The notes below the pieces were generated by a model. The model was not told where the DNA came from, made no database searches, and saw only the letters and a program-made list of their open reading frames with translations. This document shows positions 57,862-64,000 of a stretch of 64,000 nucleotides of DNA, in pieces. The DNA lies in NCBI RefSeq assembly GCF_018139485.1, contig NZ_JAGSNF010000012.1, positions 107,640-171,639 of the forward strand, given 5' to 3'. This DNA comes from Phycicoccus avicenniae (GTDB lineage: Bacteria; Actinomycetota; Actinomycetes; Actinomycetales; Dermatophilaceae). A program made the position numbers and the translations under genes. The stretch's first letter is position 1, and every line of letters begins with the position of its first letter.

Positions 57862-58097
57862 GCCGGCCATCCTCCCACCGCCCCCGGTCGCCCGCGGAGC
57901 GGGGCCGCCCGGCCCGTCGGCCGCGGCTCGCGCGGCCGGACGGAGCCGGACCGGGGTCGCGCCCCCTGCGGCGTGACCCCGGCCGACCCCCGCCCCGCGG
58001 ACGGGGCACCTCATGGAGGGACCGATGGCAGTTCGGTGCCATGGCGCTGTCCGGATCGGCACCCTCCTGAGCGGCTTCTCAGGACTACCGTGGGGCG

Positions 58098-58448
58098 ATG
58101 GCCCGCTACGCGGTGAACCCCGACGCCGTCGCCCACGTGCGACGGCTGGTCGACACCCGCCAGTACGTCCTCGACAGCGACTGGGGTGAGGCGCAGCCCG
58201 ACGCCGCACGGCAGAACGCCTGGCTCGAACGGCACTCCTGGGAGGAGTACGCCCGCTGGCACCTCGGCCTCACCGAGGGCGCGACGGACGGGACGAAGGC
58301 GCGGTACGCCTTCGTCGTCGGCGACCTCCGTCGGGTCCACCGCTCCGCCCTCATCGCCTGCGTCTACCGCGCCTCGGAGTGGCGGCACAAGGACGTCGAG
58401 CTCGCCGCCCACGACCTCCTCCAGCACCTCGACGCCACGAGCGGCTGA
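58098..58448 (+). CDS. Conserved hypothetical protein, Arg/His/Trp-rich
   Basis: 116 residues, starting [20 protein letters not shown] and including [40 protein letters not shown] and [19 protein letters not shown]. It looks like a compact helical soluble protein with no known motif that I recognise; similar proteins are common in actinobacteria by my reading of the pattern. The ATG at 58098 lies 6 bases after TACCGT, which supports expression. Confidence 0.75.
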   Translation: MARYAVNPDAVAHVRRLVDTRQYVLDSDWGEAQPDAARQNAWLERHSWEEYARWHLGLTEGATDGTKARYAFVVGDLRRVHRSALIACVYRASEWRHKDVELAAHDLLQHLDATSG

Positions 58449-58586
58449 CGACCGCGGCGCCACGAGCGCCTGAACGGCCGCGACGCCCGGCCCACCGGCC
58501 TCGGCCCGACCCGCCTCGCCCCACGGGCGCCGCCCCGCCGGGGTGTCCCGCCCACGCGCAGGCCCCGGCTCGGCGAGACTGGGCCC

Positions 58587-59660
58587 ATGAGCGGTCGTCA
58601 CGTCAGCCCCACCCGCCACGCGCAGGGTCCCGGGGGACGACTGGAGGGCCTCGACGCCGCCCGTGGGATCGCCGTCCTGTCGATGCTCGTCGCCCACCTC
58701 AGCCCGGTCGGCGGTGTCTTCGAGCTCTCGGAGTACCTCACCGCGCCGCTCTTCGCCGTCGTCATCGCCGTCGCGATGGCGCTGCGCCTGGAGTCCGGCA
58801 CGGTGTCCGCCGCGCGGTTCGTCGGCGACAACGTGCTGCGGGGGGTACTCCTGCTCGTCGTCGGCGTCGCCCTCCAGATGACCTACGGCCAGATCGACGT
58901 CGTCCTGCCCTACCTCGGGGTGCTCGTCGTCGTCCTCGCCCCCCTCGCGGTGCTCCTGCGCCGGCTGCCGGTGCTCACCCTCGGCGCGGCGGTCGGGGCC
59001 GCGGTCGTCGGGCCCATCGTCATGGAGCGCGCCCGCGGGCTGGTCGCCGACGGGGCGGTGACGGGCCCCCTGCGCGACCTGCTGCTGTGGACCGCCGCCG
59101 GGGCCAACTACCGGCTCGCGTCGTTCCTGCCGATGGCGCTCGGCGGACTCGTCCTCGTCATGCTCCTCGGGCGGCTCGACCGGCTGCTCACGACGACCGC
59201 CGCCGCAGCCGTCCTCCTCGGCACCGCGGCGCTCGTCCACGTCATGGGCCGGGCGACCGACGAGGGGGCGGCCGCCTACTCGGGGACGACCGCGGAGGTC
59301 GTCGCGGCGACGTTCCTCGCCTCCGGCGTCGTCCTCGGCTCCTTCGCCCTCGTGCTCGTGGTCCGCGAACGACTGCCCCGGCTGGCGCCGGCCCTGGAAC
59401 CCGTCCTGTCGACGGGGCGGCTCGCCTTCACGGCGTACACGCTCCAGATCCTCGTGCTCGCGGCGATCTCACCGCTGCGCGGCGGCGCCCGGGACGACTC
59501 CTTCCTCGTCCTCGGGGTCACGACGGTCCTCGTCGTCGGGACCTGCCTGCTGCTGGACCGGCGCTTCGGCACCGGCCCCTTCGAGCTGCTCTCCCGCGCG
59601 GTGCGGGTCCCTCAGCGGCCGGACCCCGGGCAGGCCGGGCGGCACGTCACCCGGCGCTGA
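58587..59660 (+). CDS. Multi-pass membrane acyltransferase-like protein (HGSNAT/DUF418-like)
   Basis: 357 residues with about ten membrane helices. The N-terminal RLEGLDAARGIAVLSMLVAHLSP and C-terminal RLAFTAYTLQILVLAAI match the DUF1624/DUF418 membrane acyltransferase group related to heparan-alpha-glucosaminide N-acetyltransferase. The acyl acceptor is unknown. GAGACT ends 6 bases before the ATG. Its 3' end overlaps the converging fadD by 14 bases. Confidence 0.78.
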   Translation: MSGRHVSPTRHAQGPGGRLEGLDAARGIAVLSMLVAHLSPVGGVFELSEYLTAPLFAVVIAVAMALRLESGTVSAARFVGDNVLRGVLLLVVGVALQMTYGQIDVVLPYLGVLVVVLAPLAVLLRRLPVLTLGAAVGAAVVGPIVMERARGLVADGAVTGPLRDLLLWTAAGANYRLASFLPMALGGLVLVMLLGRLDRLLTTTAAAAVLLGTAALVHVMGRATDEGAAAYSGTTAEVVAATFLASGVVLGSFALVLVVRERLPRLAPALEPVLSTGRLAFTAYTLQILVLAAISPLRGGARDDSFLVLGVTTVLVVGTCLLLDRRFGTGPFELLSRAVRVPQRPDPGQAGRHVTRR

Positions 59661-61257
59661 GGGCCTCGGTGTCGGCGGTCCGCAGCACGCCCTTGGCGAC
59701 CTTGCCCCCGGCGTTGCGCGGGAGCGCCTCGACGAGGGTGAGCGCCTTCGGGTGCTTGAACGAGGCGAGCCGGTCCCGGAGGAAGTCCGACAGCTCCTCG
59801 ACGCCGAGCGACTCGGCCCCGGGCGCCAGCGAGACGACCGCCACCGGCACCTCGCCCCACCGGTCGTCGGCGCGGCCGATGACCGCGACCTCGACCACCG
59901 ACGGGTGCCCGGCCACGGCGTTCTCGACCTCGGCGCAGTACACGTTCTCGCCGCCGCTGATGATCATGTCCTTGGCCCGGTCGACGACCCAGACGAAGCC
60001 CTCCTCGTCCTGGCGCACGAGGTCGCCGGAGTGGAACCAGCCACCGTCGAAGGCCGCGGCCGTCGCCTCGGGCCTGTTCCAGTAGCCCTGCATGACGTTC
60101 GGACCGCGGTAGACGATCTCGCCGACGTCCCCGACCGGCACGTCCTGCATCGCGGCGTCGACGACGCGGTACTGGACGGTCGGCACCGGGCGCCCGACCG
60201 AGCCGAGCTTGCGCAGCGACTCCTCACCGCGGAGCACGCACGTGATCGGGCTCGTCTCGGTCTGACCGAAGACGGCGACGTTGAGCGCGTCCGGGAAAGT
60301 CTCCCCCATCCGGCGCAGCAGTGCGTCGCTCGCGGGGGCCGCACCCCAGCTGATGATGCGCAGGCGGAGGTCGCGCTGGGCGGCGTCCGGCTGGGCGCAG
60401 ATGAGCTGCCACTGCTGCGGCACGTTGAAGACGATCGTCGCGCCCTCGCGCTCGTAGGCGTCCAGGACCGCGGCCGGGTCGAACGCCCCGAGCGGGTGGA
60501 TGACCGTCGGCACCCCGACGACGAGGTTGGCGACGATCGAGCCGAGCCCCGCGATGTGGAAGAAGGGCGCGGTGAGGAAGCCGACGTCGGACTCGTCGAC
60601 CATGTTCATCGCCCGGATGCACGTGAGCGCCTGGACCTGCATGTTGCGATGGCTGAGCATCGCCCCCTTGGGCCGCCCGGTCGTCCCGGACGTGTACATG
60701 AGCAGCGCGGTGGCGTCCTCGGGGACGTCGTCCGGCTCGAGCGGCTCGTGGCCGGCGACGAGGTCCTCGTACTCCTCCAGGTCGCTGCCCTCGGGGCGCT
60801 CACCGATGACGACGCGGGTGGGGACCCGCGCCGCGACGTCGGGGACGGCCGCGAGCAGCGGGACGAGCGGGGCGTCGACGAGCACGGCCGACGGACCGGC
60901 GTCCCCGAGGATGTGGTCGAGCTCCGGCGGGGCGAGCCGGAAGCTCAGCGGCACGGCGATCGCGCCGAGGGCGTTCGCCGCGAGCACCGCCTCGAGGAAG
61001 TACGGGTGGTTGAGCGTGAGGAGGGCGACCCGGTCACCCGCCCCGACCCCCCGCTCGCGCAGCGCGGCGGCGAGGGAGAACGAGCGGTCGGCGAGCTCGC
61101 GCCAGGTCGTCGTCCGGCCCGTGAAGCGGAGGGCGGTGGCCTCGGGCCGCATCGTGGCGTGAGCCGCGACGTGCGCCACCCAGTGGTGGCGGAACGACCA
61201 CGCGGGCGCGGTGGTCGGGGCGGACGTGGGGGCGGCGGTCGTGGGGGTGCTCGTCAT
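59647..61257 (-). CDS. fadD: Long/medium-chain acyl-CoA ligase (AMP-forming)
   Basis: 536 residues of the ANL superfamily: A3 LLMYTSGTTGRPKGAMLSH, A5 FGQTETSP, A7 GGWFHSGDLVRQDEEG, A8 VDRAKDMIISGGENVYCAEVE, A10 PRNAGGKVAKGVL with the catalytic Lys. It activates a carboxylic acid as acyl-AMP and passes it to CoA. GGAAGG precedes the ATG. Divergent from the tandem TetR gene, with an AT-rich stretch between (palindrome AATCATGATT at 61338-61347), which the TetR may bind. Confidence 0.92.
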   Translation of the reverse strand: MTSTPTTAAPTSAPTTAPAWSFRHHWVAHVAAHATMRPEATALRFTGRTTTWRELADRSFSLAAALRERGVGAGDRVALLTLNHPYFLEAVLAANALGAIAVPLSFRLAPPELDHILGDAGPSAVLVDAPLVPLLAAVPDVAARVPTRVVIGERPEGSDLEEYEDLVAGHEPLEPDDVPEDATALLMYTSGTTGRPKGAMLSHRNMQVQALTCIRAMNMVDESDVGFLTAPFFHIAGLGSIVANLVVGVPTVIHPLGAFDPAAVLDAYEREGATIVFNVPQQWQLICAQPDAAQRDLRLRIISWGAAPASDALLRRMGETFPDALNVAVFGQTETSPITCVLRGEESLRKLGSVGRPVPTVQYRVVDAAMQDVPVGDVGEIVYRGPNVMQGYWNRPEATAAAFDGGWFHSGDLVRQDEEGFVWVVDRAKDMIISGGENVYCAEVENAVAGHPSVVEVAVIGRADDRWGEVPVAVVSLAPGAESLGVEELSDFLRDRLASFKHPKALTLVEALPRNAGGKVAKGVLRTADTEALSAG

Positions 61258-61465
61258 GGCCGTGGCCTTCCGTGGCGACGCTGCTGCGGATGCCCGCCAG
61301 TATGCCCGTCCGATCCAGGGGCGACAAGACTTTTGTTAATCATGATTCTCTTCTAAGTGATGCCCGGTTCACGTGCGTCGCCCGCGTTCCGCCCCGCGGG
61401 CCCTCCGCCGCCGGGGGGGTCGACCGTGGTTGACTCTGGAGGGCGCGGCGGTGAAGGAGGACCTC

Positions 61466-62755
61466 GTGACGGACACGGCGACCACGCGGACCACCCGGGG
61501 GTCCAGGCCGCGCAACCGCCGCGAGCTCATCGCGGCCGCCGCCGGCCGGGCCTTCAGCGAGCGGGGCTACCACGCCGTCGGGATGGACGACATCGCGGCG
61601 GCCGAGGGGATCAGCGCCGCCGCCCTCTACCGGCACTTCCCGAACAAGTACGCCCTCTTCGTCCACTGCGCGACGGCGCTCGCCGACGGGCTCCTCGCCA
61701 CCCTCGACGAGCTGCCGCCGGACGCCTCCCTCGAGGAGACGCTGCGCGCCGTCGCACGGACGACAATCGCGGGCCGCGCCTCCGGCGGTATCTACCGATG
61801 GGAGGCGCGCTACCTCGAGCCGGACGACCGCGCGGCCCTTCGCGCCACGTTCGAGCGGATCACCGACCGTGTCGCGACGGCGGTGTCATCGGCCCGGCAG
61901 GACGCGGGTGCCCCCGACGTCGGCCCGGCCCACGCACGGGTCCTCGCCGCGGCCGCTCTCGGTGCCGTCGGCAGCGTGACGACGCACCGGACCTCGATGG
62001 CGGCGCGCCGGACGGAGGGACTGCTCGCGGACGCCGCCGTCCGGGTCGCCCTCGCGACCCCCGGCCACGCGGACCACCCGACGCCGGTCCCCGCGCCCCC
62101 TCGCGCGCCCGCGCCCGGCCGGCGCGGGCAGATCCTCGACGCGGCCGTCCCCCTGTTCCACCGGGACGGCTACCCGGAGGTGTCGATGGGAGACATCGCG
62201 GCCGCCGTCGGTCTCACCCCCTCGGGCCTCTACCGGCACTACCGCGGCAAGGCCGACATCCTCCTCGCCGCCTGCCTCGAGGCCGCCGACCTCCTCGAGC
62301 GGACCGTCGCGGAGCGGACCGCCGGCGCCCGGAGCCCGTCCGTGGCGCTGTCCGCGCTCGCCGACGCCTACGTGGGGTACTCCTTCGAGCACACGGCGCT
62401 CACCTCCGTCGCCACGGCCGAGTCCGGCGGTCTGCCCGCGGCCGTGCAGCGGCCGCTCCGGGCGGCGCAGCGGGAGCACGTCGCGCGGTGGGAGGCTGCG
62501 GTGCGCGCGGTCCGGCCCGACCTGGACCCGACCGAGGCCCGCGTCCTCGTGCACGCGGGTCTCGGGGTCGTCACCGAGGCCGGACGTGCGGTGCACTGGG
62601 CGGACACCGCCGAGCACCGCGCCCTCGTCGCGGACCTCGTCCTCGCCGCGCTCGGCGCGCCCCCCGCCGACGGGCCCACGGTGGGCGGACGCACAAAGAG
62701 CGGACCCACGGACAGCGGAGCCACGGACAGCGGCGCCTCCCCCGACGGGTCCTGA
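61466..62755 (+). CDS. Tandem TetR regulator: two complete TetR units in one protein
   Basis: 429 residues. The first HTH (about 15-60) is RELIAAAAGRAFSERGYHAVGMDDIAAAEGISAAALYRHFPNK in pieces typical of TetR; the second (about 218-262) reads ILDAAVPLFHRDGYPEVSM and GLTPSGLYRHYRGKADIL. Each is followed by a ~140-residue helical ligand/dimer domain, joined by a Pro-rich linker near 205-215. The tail carries short TDSGA repeats. AAGGAGG 5 bases before the GTG at 61466 fixes the start. It is divergent from fadD, so a fatty-acid linked repressor is likely. A pseudo-dimer from one chain is possible. Confidence 0.88.
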   Translation: MTDTATTRTTRGSRPRNRRELIAAAAGRAFSERGYHAVGMDDIAAAEGISAAALYRHFPNKYALFVHCATALADGLLATLDELPPDASLEETLRAVARTTIAGRASGGIYRWEARYLEPDDRAALRATFERITDRVATAVSSARQDAGAPDVGPAHARVLAAAALGAVGSVTTHRTSMAARRTEGLLADAAVRVALATPGHADHPTPVPAPPRAPAPGRRGQILDAAVPLFHRDGYPEVSMGDIAAAVGLTPSGLYRHYRGKADILLAACLEAADLLERTVAERTAGARSPSVALSALADAYVGYSFEHTALTSVATAESGGLPAAVQRPLRAAQREHVARWEAAVRAVRPDLDPTEARVLVHAGLGVVTEAGRAVHWADTAEHRALVADLVLAALGAPPADGPTVGGRTKSGPTDSGATDSGASPDGS

Positions 62756-62759
62756 CACG

Positions 62760-62803
62760 CCGACGGCCGGCCGGTGACGAGAGGTCACCGACCGGCCGGT
62801 CGG
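62760..62803. terminator. Terminator hairpin between the tandem TetR gene and the TIM-barrel gene
   Basis: 62760-62778 and 62784-62803 form a ~19-bp stem (CCGAC/GGCCGG/CGGTGAC blocks pair) with one bulge and one mismatch, loop GAGAG. It starts 5 bases after the TetR stop and serves the converging genes. Confidence 0.7.
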
Positions 62804-62831
62804 ACGGGGCGGCCGATGGCCGCCGGGACAG

Positions 62832-63818
62832 TCAGCGCTCGGCGCGCACCGTCCGCAGGTAGCCGTAGCCGACCTCCGCGGTCGTGATCGGGTCGACGTC
62901 GGGCCGGTCGTTCTCGACGATGAACTCCTTGACCATGTGGTCGCCGAAGATCTGCGGGAAGTCGACGAACCCGGTGCCCACGTCGGCGAAGGCGTTGCCC
63001 GCGAACGGGTCGAGCCCCGGCTCGCGGTCCTTCACGTGGTACTGGAGCGTCTGCTGCGGGGCGGCCGCGATGACGTCGGCCGCGAACTGGCTCGCCGTGG
63101 CCTCCGTCGCCTCGCCCGTCTGCAGGCCGCCGGTGACGGCCCAGAACAGGTCCACCTCGAGGTGGACCAGGCTCGGGTCCAGGCGCTCGGTGAAGATGTC
63201 CCACGCCCGCGAACCGTCGTCCAGCTCCTCGCTGAACTCGTGCGCGTGGTTGTGGTAGCCGTACTTGACGCCGTACGACTTCGCGACCGCGGCCTCCTCG
63301 TTCATCTGGTCGGCCCAGGCCCGCCAGGCGTCCGAGGACGTGCTGCGCAGGTACGGGACGTTGATGAAGCGCTGGCCGAGGGTGACGGCGTTCTCCATCT
63401 TCGCGTGGAGGGCCTCCTCGGAGCCGCTGATGCCGTCGTGGCTCGACGACGCCGAGATCCCGTGGGAGTCGAGCAGGGCCCCGAGGTCGGCGGCCGAGTA
63501 GCCGTAGTACCCGGCGAGCTCGACCTTCGTGTAGCCGATGCCGGCGAGGGTGGCGAGCACGCCGTCGACCGTCGCGTTGTTCGTGATGGAACGCAGCGTG
63601 TACATCTGGATGCTGATCTGCCCGGGCGGCACGGGACGGCCCTTGCCGCCCTTGCCCGCCTTCGGGCCCTTGGCGGCGGCCGGGGCGACCGCACCCATGG
63701 CGGCCGCACCGCCGATGAGGGTGGCGCCCGCGCCACGCAGCAGCGACCGGCGGTCGGGGCCGGTGCCGCGCTCGGCGGCCTCACGGAGCGGGGCGTACCC
63801 GTCGAATCCGAAACACAT
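62832..63818 (-). CDS. Tat-exported sugar phosphate isomerase/epimerase-like TIM-barrel protein
   Basis: 328 residues. The N-terminus MCFGFDGYAPLREAAERG leads to a twin-arginine signal (DRRSLLRG followed by a hydrophobic stretch, GAGATLIGGAAAMGA), so it is exported folded. A xylose isomerase-like TIM barrel follows: ISIQMYTLRS, GYTKVELAGYYGYSAADL, YGYHNHAHEF, VHLEVDLFWAVTGG, LQYHVKDREPG with the usual Glu/His/Asp metal ligands. It may act on an extracellular sugar or sugar acid. GAGAGG lies upstream of the ATG at 63818. Confidence 0.85.
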   Translation of the reverse strand: MCFGFDGYAPLREAAERGTGPDRRSLLRGAGATLIGGAAAMGAVAPAAAKGPKAGKGGKGRPVPPGQISIQMYTLRSITNNATVDGVLATLAGIGYTKVELAGYYGYSAADLGALLDSHGISASSSHDGISGSEEALHAKMENAVTLGQRFINVPYLRSTSSDAWRAWADQMNEEAAVAKSYGVKYGYHNHAHEFSEELDDGSRAWDIFTERLDPSLVHLEVDLFWAVTGGLQTGEATEATASQFAADVIAAAPQQTLQYHVKDREPGLDPFAGNAFADVGTGFVDFPQIFGDHMVKEFIVENDRPDVDPITTAEVGYGYLRTVRAER

Positions 63819-63926
63819 CGTCGTGGTCCTCTCGATGAAGGGGTGAAGGGTGGAGCTGCTCGTGGGGCCGGTCGTCGCGCTGCGCTCCGGGGTCGCGGCG
63901 GTCGGTGGAGAGGGTCGGGTGGGCCG

Positions 63927-64000
63927 TGGGGGGGGGGGCCCCCCCCCGGGGGGCCCCCCCCCGGCCCCCCCCCCGGGGGGGGGGGCGCGCCCCAACACCC
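63927..64000. other. Low-complexity G/C runs at the window end (probable assembly artefact)
   Basis: From about 63927 the sequence is almost only runs of G and C of 6-12 bases, ending in CAACACCC. Nothing like this occurs elsewhere in the window. Between 63819 and 63926 there is only the upstream region of the TIM-barrel gene, with no other gene visible. Confidence 0.7.

Overview
The window is chromosomal DNA from a high-GC actinobacterium. The evidence is GC-rich codon use throughout, a monomeric NADP isocitrate dehydrogenase, an Rv0909-type antitoxin, a DUF222/13E12 HNH protein with a CGAAC-N4-GTTCG LexA box, and gene neighbourhoods shared with mycobacteria: PNP next to phosphohexomutase; add, deoA, cdd and an M20 amidohydrolase; and the MoxR/DUF58/DUF4129/DUF4350/SpoIIM/RDD locus. 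A Micrococcales relative such as Intrasporangiaceae is plausible, but I cannot prove it from the sequence. There is no prophage, insertion sequence, CRISPR array, rRNA or tRNA that I can support. The last ~75 bases are runs of G and C that look like a contig-end artefact.

Layout. 0-2 kb: an acyl-CoA carboxylase/acyl-CoA dehydrogenase operon divergent from a MerR regulator. 2-4 kb: tryptophan 2,3-dioxygenase and a PfkB kinase. 4-6.3 kb: a membrane PAS-GGDEF-EAL protein. 6.3-9.6 kb: two membrane proteins, an EamA exporter and a divergent MarR regulator. 9.7-11.5 kb: biotin-dependent carboxylase alpha subunit. 11.5-14.4 kb: an antitoxin-like gene with a tiny partner, then a MarR-DUF2306-LpdA operon. 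14.5-21.5 kb: nucleoside and deoxyribose salvage (PNP, phosphohexomutase, DeoC, two aldehyde dehydrogenase-like genes). 21.5-23.7 kb: WYL regulator with a divergent hydrolase, and a uridine kinase-like gene. 23.7-32.7 kb: the MoxR-type membrane locus, split by an ECF sigma factor and a membrane partner. 32.7-37.2 kb: adenosine deaminase, DUF6131 protein, thymidine phosphorylase, cytidine deaminase, M20 amidohydrolase. 37.2-40.3 kb: GbsR-like regulator and ABC exporter. 40.3-45.4 kb: mannose-1-phosphate guanylyltransferase, glycosyltransferase, 2'-5' RNA ligase-like protein, TrpS, galactokinase. 45.6-47.5 kb: SOS-box HNH gene and a small frame-altered gene. 47.5-53.5 kb: CysD, CysN, exonuclease III, and divergent APS kinase fusion, TauE/SafE and CysQ. 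53.6-57.9 kb: Icd, Mdh, FolD. 58-64 kb: small unknown gene, membrane acyltransferase, fatty acyl-CoA ligase, tandem TetR fusion, Tat-exported TIM-barrel protein.

How genes work together. Purine and pyrimidine salvage (PNP, Add, DeoA, Cdd) yields pentose phosphates, which the phosphohexomutase and DeoC feed into central metabolism; DeoC releases acetaldehyde, which the adjacent dehydrogenase could oxidise. CysD, CysN, the APS kinase fusion and CysQ form a sulfate activation and PAP recycling module with a likely sulfur-anion permease.

A recurring structure is the leaderless start. For roughly half of the transcription units a -10 hexamer (TAGNNT, TACNCT and close variants) ends about 5-8 bases before the start codon, and this decides several starts here. 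Several divergent pairs carry palindromic operators between or on these promoters.
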